From CAYJQO01 sp964372445 (GTDB lineage Bacteria > Patescibacteriota > Minisyncoccia > UBA6257 > GWB1-50-10), in assembly GCA_964372445.1 (NCBI GenBank), contig CAYJQO010000002.1:1-46965 (forward strand): a stretch of DNA of 46,965 bases, in the 5' to 3' direction. Below are positions 7,937 through 15,815 of this stretch, in pieces. The number at the start of each line of letters is the position of its first letter. Position 1 is the first letter of the stretch. A model generated the notes under the pieces. It was not told where the DNA came from and searched no databases. It worked only from the letters and a program-made list of their open reading frames with translations. Both the position numbers and the translations under genes were made by a program.

Positions 7937-8146
7937 ATGCTCCTCATCGCACAAATTGTCACTGCACTTATTCTGATCACGCTCGTGCTGCTCCAGGAGC
8001 GCTCGTCAGGCTTGTCGGGTGCGTTCGGCGGTGCGGGCGCAACTCCGTACCAAACCAGGCGTGGCCTTGAAAAAACGGTGTTCGCGGGGACCATCATTGT
8101 GGGTATCATCTTCGCCGCACTAGCCATTCTCAACCTTGTCATCTAA
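7937..8146 (+). CDS. secG: Preprotein translocase subunit SecG
   Basis: The 69-residue protein has two transmembrane helices (about 3-20 and 48-67) separated by the Gly-rich SecG loop LQERSSGLSGAFGGAGA. SecG joins SecYE in the membrane and helps SecA-driven protein export. Its stop codon overlaps the TTG start of the binding protein by 11 bp, indicating coupling. Confidence 0.92.
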   Translation: MLLIAQIVTALILITLVLLQERSSGLSGAFGGAGATPYQTRRGLEKTVFAGTIIVGIIFAALAILNLVI

Positions 8147-9752
8147 CCTCTCGCGTGTCTTCGGTGCGCTCACGCGGCGCGAGCGCACGACGCTCATAGT
8201 TGCCGCTTCTCTATTCGCCCTAGCAGCGATTATCCGTGGCGCCCTGGCAGTTCAGGAGCACACCACCTTCGTACCGGTCGCCGGGGGCTCGTACACCGAG
8301 GGCGTTATCGGTCAACCCATCGCCCTGAACCCCATCATCTCCTCAAACCAGATTGACCAAGACATGGGCGCCATCATCTACAGCAGGCTCTCGGATCTCC
8401 TGGCAACGTACGATACCGAAGATGGTGATCGAACCTACAACCTGAAGCTCAAGGAAAATCTTACCTGGGATGATGGGGAGCCACTGACGAGCGACGATGT
8501 GATCTTCACCATCAAGACGCTCCAGGACCCGGAGGTGCGCTCTCCGTTCATGAAGAGCTGGGAGGGTATTATTGTGGAGCGGATCAGCCAGCTCCAGATG
8601 CAGCTGACACTCCCAGCACCGTACGCCTTCCTCCCCGGCAACTTTAGACGCCTCCCCATCATCCCCCGCCACATCTTCGGGTCCATACCGGCCGAGAACT
8701 TACGGCTCTCGTCGTTCAACCTCGAGCCGGTGGGTAGCGGTCCGTACCGTTTCAAGGAATTCTCCAAGCGCCGGGATGGCTTCATCACAAGCTACCACTT
8801 CGTGGTGAACAACCGCTACCACGGAACGAAACCGTTCATTAAGGATTTCTACTTCCGCTTCTATGAGAATGAGGCAGTCCTACTCGAGGCGGTCCGGTTC
8901 CACCGCGTGCAGGGGTTTGGATCTCTCACCCCACCCGCCGGCATCGAGGGATTCCCCCACATCACAGCGGCAACGTTCCCTATGGCTCGCTACTACGCCA
9001 TTTTCTTCAACCCTATCAATAACCCAATCCTCAAAGATAGAAACCTTCGGCGCGCGCTCTCGCTTGCCATCGATCGCAACGCGCTGGCACGTGATCTCTT
9101 CGGCGGAGCAGTAGCGCCCGTCTTTGGTCCAACCACCAGCACTGCCGACACCCCTGGCGCGGATGCACCACCGACCGTTGATCTGGACGAGGCACGGCGG
9201 CTGATCAAAGCGCTCCCCACGAAGGACGTAAAGCTCACCTTGGTTGTTCCCAGTGTTGATTTTTTGAAGCGCACCGCCGAGCGAGTAGCCCAGGAGTGGC
9301 GGGCTGCCGGCATCACCGAGGTAGCCGTCGTGCCCGTAAGCCCGCGCGACCTCTCGGGTGACGTGCTCAAGACGAGAGGGTATGAGATGATCCTCTACGG
9401 CAACGTGCTCGAGAACACTGAGGATCTCTTCCCGTTCTGGCACTCATCACAGCGATTCTACCCAGGCCTCAACCTCGCGCTCTACCAGAACCTCGAGGTT
9501 GATAAACTCATCGAAACGGTACGCCAGACAAACGAGGGAGAAAAACGTGCGAGCGCCCTCGCCCGAGCTGTATCAATGATCACCAATGATGCACCCGCCG
9601 TGTTCCTCTTCTCGCTCCCCTACTTCTACATCCACGATGATGTGGCGCAGGGCATCAACCCGAAACCAATGGTGACGCCCGAGGACCGATTCTGGGATCT
9701 CCCACAGTGGAACGTCGCCCGCGTACGGGCGCTCCAGCCCAAAACTAAATAG
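8136..9752 (+). CDS. ABC-type peptide-binding (family 5) substrate-binding protein
   Basis: The 538-residue protein has an N-terminal membrane segment (about 18-38) that could be an uncleaved anchor. A family 5 extracellular solute-binding domain follows, with YTEGVIGQPIALNPI, NLTWDDGEPLTSDDVIFT and GSGPYRFKEF, as in OppA/DppA proteins. Family members capture peptides or other solutes outside the cell for an ABC importer. No permease or ATPase gene lies nearby, so the partner is unknown. Translation starts at TTG 8136, inside secG; no better in-frame start exists before the membrane segment. Confidence 0.88.
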   Translation: MSSNLSRVFGALTRRERTTLIVAASLFALAAIIRGALAVQEHTTFVPVAGGSYTEGVIGQPIALNPIISSNQIDQDMGAIIYSRLSDLLATYDTEDGDRTYNLKLKENLTWDDGEPLTSDDVIFTIKTLQDPEVRSPFMKSWEGIIVERISQLQMQLTLPAPYAFLPGNFRRLPIIPRHIFGSIPAENLRLSSFNLEPVGSGPYRFKEFSKRRDGFITSYHFVVNNRYHGTKPFIKDFYFRFYENEAVLLEAVRFHRVQGFGSLTPPAGIEGFPHITAATFPMARYYAIFFNPINNPILKDRNLRRALSLAIDRNALARDLFGGAVAPVFGPTTSTADTPGADAPPTVDLDEARRLIKALPTKDVKLTLVVPSVDFLKRTAERVAQEWRAAGITEVAVVPVSPRDLSGDVLKTRGYEMILYGNVLENTEDLFPFWHSSQRFYPGLNLALYQNLEVDKLIETVRQTNEGEKRASALARAVSMITNDAPAVFLFSLPYFYIHDDVAQGINPKPMVTPEDRFWDLPQWNVARVRALQPKTK

Positions 9753-9753
9753 C

Positions 9754-10803
9754 ATGGTACGGAGCAGCTACGCCAAGCACATTCTCGATTTTCGCAAGCA
9801 GCTGACGATGCGTGGTTTGGTGGCCGAACACATAGGACGGCTACGACGGAAACCTATACCGGACGGCGTGGTCGTTACGGGTATGGGAGGATCAGGTCTC
9901 CCTGGGACCATCCTCAAAGCCATTGCACTAGACGTTGGGCTTAAGGTGCCGGTCACCGTCTGGAAAAACTATGGGCTACCCCGGCACCGCTTCATCGACC
10001 CGCTCTACGTATTCATATCCTTCTCAGGAGAAACTGAGGAAACGGTATCTGGGCTCATGATGCTGCTCGCCGAGGGACGCCGGAGGCGACGCAAGACCGG
10101 AATCCGATTGCCCCGCCTGGGACTCATCACCACAGGTGGACAGCTCGGTGACATCGGGGCGCGGCATCGACTCCCCACCATCCGCTTCAGCGCCCCCCAG
10201 TTGACAGCGCGTGAGGGGTTAGGCTACACTTACTACAGCCTCATCAAGCTCCTCCGAACCTGCTTCCCAACGCTCAGGGCGACCGATTGTTCTCGTTCCT
10301 TGGATCCGAAACGCTGGAGGCGATACGGAGCGCTGATCGCTAAAAAGGTTGGTCATCGCATTCCGCTCATCTACACCGACGAGCGGAATGCCCACCTCGG
10401 CTACATTTGGAAAGTAAATTTCAATGAAACGGCGAAGCGAGCCGCGTTCAGCAACGTGATCCCTGAAATGGACCACAACGAGCTCGCGATGTTCGACCAG
10501 CACCGGGGAGCTTTCACGGCGCTCTTCCTCACCGATCGGAGCGCGCCGCCGCAGGTGAACCGGAAAATGGAGCTCACCGAACAGCTGCTCCGGGCACGAC
10601 AGATCCCAACAGCGGCAATCCAGCTTACCGGAAATAGCCGAGAGCTCAGGACGTGGACCGCGGTGGTAATGTCACACTGGGCGGCATTTGCCCTTGCCAA
10701 GCAGCGTCAGGTAGACCCTGCCGCTACTCCACTCATTCACGCGCTCAAGGCACTCGCCGCGCGAGGCCAGGGGCGAACGAAGGCTCTGCCGGGCAGGTGG
10801 TGA
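9754..10803 (+). CDS. SIS-domain phosphoglucose/phosphomannose isomerase
   Basis: The 349-residue protein shows the two SIS halves of the bifunctional PGI/PMI family: VVVTGMGGSGLPG (about 42-54) and FISFSGETEETVSG (about 88-101), then YTDERNAHLGYIWKVNFNE and PEMDHNELAMF, which carry the catalytic Glu and His. It interconverts fructose-6-phosphate with glucose- or mannose-6-phosphate, feeding glycolysis or sugar-nucleotide synthesis. It starts 1 bp after the preceding stop codon. Its last four codons and TGA stop lie inside the tRNA-Leu gene (13-bp overlap). Confidence 0.88.
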   Translation: MVRSSYAKHILDFRKQLTMRGLVAEHIGRLRRKPIPDGVVVTGMGGSGLPGTILKAIALDVGLKVPVTVWKNYGLPRHRFIDPLYVFISFSGETEETVSGLMMLLAEGRRRRRKTGIRLPRLGLITTGGQLGDIGARHRLPTIRFSAPQLTAREGLGYTYYSLIKLLRTCFPTLRATDCSRSLDPKRWRRYGALIAKKVGHRIPLIYTDERNAHLGYIWKVNFNETAKRAAFSNVIPEMDHNELAMFDQHRGAFTALFLTDRSAPPQVNRKMELTEQLLRARQIPTAAIQLTGNSRELRTWTAVVMSHWAAFALAKQRQVDPAATPLIHALKALAARGQGRTKALPGRW

Positions 10804-10875
10804 AATTGGCAAACACGTACGGTTCAGAGCCGTATGCCGAAAGGCTTGAGGGTTCAAATCCCTCCCTGCCCACCA
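10791..10875 (+). tRNA. tRNA-Leu (anticodon CAG), CCA encoded
   Basis: A class II tRNA with a long variable arm. Acceptor strands GGGCAGG (10791-10797) and CCTGCCC (10865-10871) pair fully. The anticodon stem TACGG/CCGTA holds loop TTCAGAG, giving CAG. The T arm is GAGGG-TTCAAAT-CCCTC, with discriminator A 10872 and CCA 10873-10875. Its 5' end overlaps the end of the isomerase gene, so processing of the shared transcript would cut the isomerase mRNA inside its coding end. Confidence 0.95.
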
Positions 10876-10895
10876 GAGAACACTAGTAGGTAACC

Positions 10896-12638
10896 ATGGT
10901 ACCAAGAACGACACGGAGAACGGTGAAACGCGCCCACGAGCGTGGCGGCACCAGCGCACACGCGGCTACCAACGAACCGACGGTTCGCTTCGCCGCCCTG
11001 GGCGGCCTAGAAGAAATTGGCCGCAACATGATGTTCTTTGAGTACGGCGATGAGATCATCATCATCGACGTCGGTCTGCAGTTCCCCGAAGAGGAAACGC
11101 CCGGCATCGACTACATCATCCCGAACACGACCTACCTTGAGACGAAACGGAAGAACATCCGCGGCGTGATCATCACCCACGGCCACTACGACCACATCGG
11201 TGCGCTCCCCTACCTCCTCGACAAGCTGGGGAACCCGCCCATCTACGCCACCACCATCACCAAGGAGATTATCCTGAAGCGGCAGGAGGATTTCCCACAC
11301 GCCGTCAAACCGGTATTCCACATGATTAAGGGAGGCGACACGGTCAAGCTCTCCGAACACTTCACAACCACCTTCTTCGATGTGGTGCACAACATCCCCG
11401 AAGGGGTTGGCATCATCATACAGACCCCGATCGGCAACGTCGTGCACCCAGGCGAGTTCAAGTTCGACTACGACCATGACGGCAAGCCGCGCGGCTTGGA
11501 TACCTGGAAGCGGGTTGGCGAGGAAGGTATCCACACGCTCATGCTTGATTCCACCGGTGCTGAGGTTCCAGGATTTGCGCTCTCGGAACGTGTGGTCGAG
11601 GCAGAGCTTGAAAAACTCTTCAAGGCAGCGCCGGGGCGGATTATGGTGGGCACCTTCGCCTCGCTCCTCGATCGGGTCGGCGAGATCATTAAGATTGCCC
11701 AGAAGCTCGGACGGCGGGTCGCCGTGAGCGGGCTCTCTATGCAGTCCAATATCCAGATCGCACAGCGGCTCGGCTACCTTAAGATCGAACGCGGCACCAT
11801 CATGCCGATTGAGGAGATCAACAAGCACCGAGACGATAAAATTCTGATCCTCGCCACCGGCGCCCAGGGTGAGCCACGGGCAAGCCTGTCCCGCATTGCG
11901 ACCGGTGAACACCGGCAAATCAAGGTGAAGCCGACCGATACCATTGTCCTCTCCTCCTCGATCGTTCCGGGGAACGAGCGGAGCGTCCAGAACCTCAAGG
12001 ACAACCTGGCCCGCCAGGGTGCCACGATCTTCCACTACAAGATGCTCGACATTCACTCCTCGGGCCACGCACCCCAGGAAGAACTGAAAACCGTCATGGG
12101 GCTCGTACGGCCGCGCTTCTTCATGCCAATCCATGGCTACTACTTCATGCGGTGGCGGAACGCGAAGCTCGCCCAGGAAACCTTGAACCTGAAGCCTCAG
12201 GAAACGATCCTTACCGACAACGGCCTCGTCGTCGAGCTCCGCCCGAACTCGGTGCGCGTGACCGATGAGCAGCTGCCGGCCCACTACGTGATGGTAGACG
12301 GCCTCGGCGTGGGCGACGTAGGCGAGGTGGTGCTCCGCGACCGGCTCACCCTCGCCCAGGAGGGCATGGTGGTCATCATCACCACGCTCAGCCGCCAGAA
12401 CGGACGGATCCTGAAAAATCCAGACATCATCTCCCGCGGTTTCATCTACCTCAAGGAGAACCAGGGGCTCCTCGAGGAAATCCGGCGGCATATCCGCGGC
12501 ATCATCTCGCGCATCCCACGCTACCAAACGCTTGACGCCGACTACGTGAAAACCCTGATCCGCGACCAGATCGGCCAGTTCCTCTACACGAAGACGAAGC
12601 GCCGCCCGATGATCTTACCAGTGATCATCGAGATCTGA
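10896..12638 (+). CDS. rnj: Ribonuclease J
   Basis: The 580-residue protein is a metallo-beta-lactamase/beta-CASP ribonuclease with 5'-3' exo- and endonuclease activity on RNA. Visible motifs are HGHYDHIGA (95-103), VHNIPEGVG (about 164-172), beta-CASP parts SSSIVPGNE and HSSGHAPQEEL, and IHGYYFMRW. The third metal motif reads VHPGEFKFD (183-191), where family members usually have HTGDFKFD, so the metal-bridging Asp is Glu. The N terminus has a short basic extension (about 25 residues). It lies 20 bp after tRNA-Leu and ends at a shared terminator. Confidence 0.95.
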   Translation: MVPRTTRRTVKRAHERGGTSAHAATNEPTVRFAALGGLEEIGRNMMFFEYGDEIIIIDVGLQFPEEETPGIDYIIPNTTYLETKRKNIRGVIITHGHYDHIGALPYLLDKLGNPPIYATTITKEIILKRQEDFPHAVKPVFHMIKGGDTVKLSEHFTTTFFDVVHNIPEGVGIIIQTPIGNVVHPGEFKFDYDHDGKPRGLDTWKRVGEEGIHTLMLDSTGAEVPGFALSERVVEAELEKLFKAAPGRIMVGTFASLLDRVGEIIKIAQKLGRRVAVSGLSMQSNIQIAQRLGYLKIERGTIMPIEEINKHRDDKILILATGAQGEPRASLSRIATGEHRQIKVKPTDTIVLSSSIVPGNERSVQNLKDNLARQGATIFHYKMLDIHSSGHAPQEELKTVMGLVRPRFFMPIHGYYFMRWRNAKLAQETLNLKPQETILTDNGLVVELRPNSVRVTDEQLPAHYVMVDGLGVGDVGEVVLRDRLTLAQEGMVVIITTLSRQNGRILKNPDIISRGFIYLKENQGLLEEIRRHIRGIISRIPRYQTLDADYVKTLIRDQIGQFLYTKTKRRPMILPVIIEI

Positions 12639-12648
12639 GTCGGCAAAC

Positions 12649-12675
12649 AAAAAGGATCTCAATGAGGTCTTTTTT
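12649..12675. terminator. Bidirectional terminator between rnj and the convergent gene
   Basis: An A/T-flanked 13-bp stem with two G-T pairs (12649-12661 / 12663-12675) ending in TTTTTT on the plus strand and in T-rich sequence on the minus strand. It overlaps the last codons of the minus-strand gene. Confidence 0.65.
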
Positions 12676-13426
12676 GCTGCATGCTCCGAAAATCAAAAAT
12701 GTCCGTTTTCACCCCAAGCCTACTCACTAACTGTTTAGCTTTTCTTTTACTGCCCACGTACCTAATAAGCTTTTCGGTGTCGCGTTTGAAGTACCGCCAT
12801 TTTGCTTTCCGAACATCCTCAACCATATTGCTCATTTCGTCTTTCGGCGGGACCTTGAAGCCCTGCGACACGAACCGCAGGCAGGCGTAGAGGTTCAGGG
12901 GATACCTCTTATATGTCCGCACTCTCATTGCCCGGAGATCAGCTATGGCGCCTGGAATAGATACGACCCAACGAAACCAGCCTGGCCGAACCACCCGCCG
13001 CAGATCGACTGCCATGCCGTTCATGGTGAAGTTGGTCCGCTCCCGGAGAACCTCCCCTATTGTTCCTTTCTTCCGGAGCGCTAAATCAAGGTACACATAG
13101 CCGGAAAAGCCTTTTGGGTGTCGAGTCTTTTTCTTCCGCATGGTAACCTTAGTTAATCGCCTTGTTTTCCCGTACGTAAAGCCACGTTGTCGTAAATTTT
13201 CAATGAAACGTTTACTAGCCCCAATCACGATGAGGTCGTAATCACGCTGTGGGAGCTTCCTCTTGAACATCCGATAGAATATGGCATTTCGAACCGAGCC
13301 GCCGTACAGGTAAACTCTGGTACGTTTAGGGATGCTGGCCACCACCTCGCCCAAAAACTCGCGGACCTTTCGATTTTGTAGAAAGATGGGGAGGTTGCGA
13401 TCTGTTATCCTCGCGATCGACTTCAT
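12659..13426 (-). CDS. Poly(A) polymerase/CCA-adding-like nucleotidyltransferase
   Basis: The 255-residue protein carries class II nucleotidyltransferase head signatures: YLYGGSVRNAIF (about 40-51), then QRDYDLIVIG (about 60-69) with the DxD metal pair, and RTNFTMNGMAVDL (about 130-142) matching the RDFTINAMAYD motif. A PLNLYACLRFVSQG segment corresponds to DPLRLLRAIRFA. It is shorter than CCA-adding enzymes (over 400) and lacks an HD domain. It is unusually Lys/Arg-rich and more A+T-rich than its neighbours, suggesting transfer or relaxed codon use. The substrate (RNA or small molecule) is unknown. Confidence 0.7.
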   Translation of the reverse strand: MKSIARITDRNLPIFLQNRKVREFLGEVVASIPKRTRVYLYGGSVRNAIFYRMFKRKLPQRDYDLIVIGASKRFIENLRQRGFTYGKTRRLTKVTMRKKKTRHPKGFSGYVYLDLALRKKGTIGEVLRERTNFTMNGMAVDLRRVVRPGWFRWVVSIPGAIADLRAMRVRTYKRYPLNLYACLRFVSQGFKVPPKDEMSNMVEDVRKAKWRYFKRDTEKLIRYVGSKRKAKQLVSRLGVKTDIFDFRSMQQKRPH

Positions 13427-13443
13427 GGCAGTCTGTATGTAAG

Positions 13444-13451
13444 ATTATAGT
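13444..13451. promoter_or_regulatory. Overlapping divergent -10 elements (trpS and nucleotidyltransferase)
   Basis: The 8-bp sequence ATTATAGT reads TATAAT on the minus strand (13444-13449) and TATAGT on the plus strand (13446-13451). The plus-strand start would be at the trpS ATG (leaderless); the minus-strand one leaves about 11 nt before ATG 13426. Confidence 0.55.
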
Positions 13452-13456
13452 AACAC

Positions 13457-14446
13457 ATGGCTAAACCGACTCTCGTTTCGGGCATCCAGCCCACGGGCAA
13501 GCTCCACCTGGGGAACTACCTCGGGGCCTTGAAGCACTTCGTCGAGCTCCAGAACTCGGGCAAGTACCGGTGCTACTTCTTCATCGCGGACCTCCACTCG
13601 CTCACGGGGACCTTCAACCCGAAAGAGAAATCAAAACAAATCCTCGGGCTCTGCCTTGACTACCTCGCCGCTGGCTTGAATCCCCGGAAATCTACGATCT
13701 TTGTGCAATCCGCGGTGCCAGCGCACAGCGAGCTTGCCTGGATCTTCTCGACCGTGACCCCTCTCGGCGAGCTCCGGCGCATGACCCAGTTCAAGGAGAA
13801 ATCCGAGCACGACCCCAAGAACGTGAACGTCGGCCTCTTCACCTACCCCATCCTCATGGCGGTTGACATCCTCATCTACGACGCGGCGGTAGTGCCCGTG
13901 GGCGACGACCAGCTCCAGCACCTCGAGCTCACCCGTACCCTCGCCCGGCGCTTCAATGATCGCTTCGGAAAAACGTTCACGGAACCAGAGCCGCTCCTCA
14001 CCGAGGCGCCACGCCTCATGAGCCTGAATGACCCAACGAAGAAGATGTCAAAATCGAGACCAGAGGGGTGTCTCTTCCTCGACGACCCGCCAGCCGTGGT
14101 CCGGAGCAAGGTGAGACGCGCCGTCACCGACTCGGGTCGTGAAATCACCTACGATCCTGAACACAAACCGGCCATCTCGAACTTGATCCTTATCCACGCG
14201 ACGCTCTCCGGCGTCTCTATCAAACAGGCCGAACGAGCTTTCCGCGGAAAAACCTACGCCGAGTTCAAGCAGGTACTCGCGGAGATTGTGGCTCGAGCGC
14301 TCACGCCGTTCCAGGAACGGAAGCGGGCGCTCACCAAACGCGCCGCGTTCGTACGGAACACGCTCCGAAAAGGCAGCATAGCTGCCGGGAAGGTTGCCAC
14401 CGCCAAACTCGCCGAAGTGAAGCAGAAGGTCGGCCTCGTCGCCTGA
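13457..14446 (+). CDS. trpS: Tryptophan--tRNA ligase
   Basis: The 329-residue class I synthetase charges tRNA-Trp. Motifs: GIQPTGKLHLGNYLGA (about 9-24), where HLGN is the HIGH box; GDDQLQHLELTR, which is diagnostic for TrpRS; and KKMSKS (about 196-201). The length is normal. The start ATG follows a -10 element by 5 nt with no Shine-Dalgarno sequence, so the mRNA is probably leaderless. An unknown gene follows 59 bp later. Confidence 0.96.
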   Translation: MAKPTLVSGIQPTGKLHLGNYLGALKHFVELQNSGKYRCYFFIADLHSLTGTFNPKEKSKQILGLCLDYLAAGLNPRKSTIFVQSAVPAHSELAWIFSTVTPLGELRRMTQFKEKSEHDPKNVNVGLFTYPILMAVDILIYDAAVVPVGDDQLQHLELTRTLARRFNDRFGKTFTEPEPLLTEAPRLMSLNDPTKKMSKSRPEGCLFLDDPPAVVRSKVRRAVTDSGREITYDPEHKPAISNLILIHATLSGVSIKQAERAFRGKTYAEFKQVLAEIVARALTPFQERKRALTKRAAFVRNTLRKGSIAAGKVATAKLAEVKQKVGLVA

Positions 14447-14505
14447 TCGCCGCCCCACTTCCGCTCCGTTCGGAACTGTGGTAGAACCAGAAATGCAGCA
14501 CCCCA

Positions 14506-15573
14506 ATGCCTGAAATCCCAAGGCCAATTGAGGAACGGGTTGACGCATCCCTCAGCGAGGTCGCCCTGGCTGAACGCTACATTAACCTGGTGAAACTCCG
14601 GAGTCGCCAGCCGCAGATGGAGGACTTCCGCGACGCGCCAACCTACCCCGCGGATCACCAGCGCCTCCAACAGCTGGAGACTGAAATCGCGCATGAAACC
14701 ACGCAGCATCCGGAAGCCGCAGAGCGATCCAGACTCTTCGAGCACATTCTTGCTTCCAGGGAACATGACCTCTTCGGCGAGGAGGTGGAAGCTGTGCCGA
14801 CCTCACGTTTCGACGATGTGGTGAACGGCGTGGACCTGGTGCTGGAGGTCAAGCAACCCAACAGCCAGGTGCTCCGCCTAGGCATCGACGCCACCGTGAG
14901 CCAAACGCCGCACCACATAGCCGAGAAAGGCCGAAACATCCGCGATCGGCTCCTCGAAAATGACCTTGCCCTCAGGTATTTCAAATCGGCGGTGCAACCA
15001 GGAACCGGCGGCACGTTCCGGAACATCCCGCGCGTTGTCATTGGGCTCGACCCGCGCGGGTACCGGACGTTCCTCGAGGCGCTCCAGGACCAGGCCGAGG
15101 GCATACCGGCCCTCCGCGAGAGCTTCCTCACCGCCATCAAGGTGCAGCTCGAGAACCAGTTCATCTACGCGCTGGGGGTCAATGGGTATAAGATGGATAC
15201 GGCTCGCGGCGGCGAGCGACGACCAAAACTCAAGGACCGAGAGGAAGCAATGGTTGCCCTCCTCTACCGTCGCGCCAGAGACCTCGCCAAAGGCAACTGG
15301 TCGGAGGAAACACTTCAAAAACTCTTCGACTACTGGGAGCGGAAGCACGAAATCTTTGATCAGGTTTCCTTCCGCGACCGCCGGGAGCTCCTCGATACCC
15401 TGAAAGACCTCTGGCGCTGGGCCGACGGTTCACTCACCCAAATACACCAGGAGGAAACCGTGCGTATAAAAGAAAAGGCGGCTTCCCTCCAGGAAACCAC
15501 CTTTAGTAACGTACTTACCGACCACTGGCTTTCCGACCAGTTTGATTGGTGGCCAATTTTTGTCCGGACGTAG
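14506..15573 (+). CDS. Unknown protein with a possible PD-(D/E)XK-like core
   Basis: The 355-residue, highly charged soluble protein has no signal peptide or membrane segment. A conserved-looking patch is SRFDDVVNGVDLVLEV (about 101-116), then LRLGIDATVSQ (about 124-134) and a following Lys. The pattern Asp ... Glu-x-(Lys/Val) ... Asp resembles a restriction-endonuclease-like beta sheet but lacks a clear ExK, so this is only a suggestion. The rest is predicted helical. It lies 59 bp after trpS on the same strand; whether they share a transcript is unclear. I do not recognise a family. Confidence 0.5.
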   Translation: MPEIPRPIEERVDASLSEVALAERYINLVKLRSRQPQMEDFRDAPTYPADHQRLQQLETEIAHETTQHPEAAERSRLFEHILASREHDLFGEEVEAVPTSRFDDVVNGVDLVLEVKQPNSQVLRLGIDATVSQTPHHIAEKGRNIRDRLLENDLALRYFKSAVQPGTGGTFRNIPRVVIGLDPRGYRTFLEALQDQAEGIPALRESFLTAIKVQLENQFIYALGVNGYKMDTARGGERRPKLKDREEAMVALLYRRARDLAKGNWSEETLQKLFDYWERKHEIFDQVSFRDRRELLDTLKDLWRWADGSLTQIHQEETVRIKEKAASLQETTFSNVLTDHWLSDQFDWWPIFVRT

Positions 15574-15721
15574 AACCGAGATGATGCTCCCCCTCTCGCG
15601 ATTGCGAGGAAAGGGTAGGTTCTTCGAACATCACCTCCGCCAGGACCCGGTTGGTACGAGCAAGACTTTCCCGCACTTTCCTGATGGCGTGCCGCGTCCG
15701 AGGATTTTTTATTCTGCGCAA
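15515..15721 (-). CDS. Possible small basic protein downstream of ileS
   Basis: A 68-codon ORF starting TTG at 15721 with a good ribosome binding site (AAAGGAG, 15731-15737 on the minus strand, 9-nt spacer). The N-terminal half is basic (MRRIKNPRTRHAIRKVRE). It lies 95 bp downstream of ileS in the same direction, and its end overlaps the end of the convergent unknown gene by 59 bp. Support rests on the binding site and position only. The rest of 15574-15815 holds nothing else I can support. Confidence 0.35.
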   Translation of the reverse strand: MRRIKNPRTRHAIRKVRESLARTNRVLAEVMFEEPTLSSQSREGEHHLGSTSGQKLATNQTGRKASGR

Positions 15722-15815
15722 GACCTATCGCTCCTTTCCTTTTCATTCACACAACCTAAAACGAGCTGGGCACAGCTTACCATGCTAATACGACCCTGTC
15801 AAATTGCCCTCTGGA

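Noticed and set aside
11007..12527. 506-codon minus-strand ORF opposite rnj
   Set aside because: Antisense shadow of RNase J. It is Asp/Glu/Val-rich as expected from the complement of G+C-rich codons, with no motif and no start signals.
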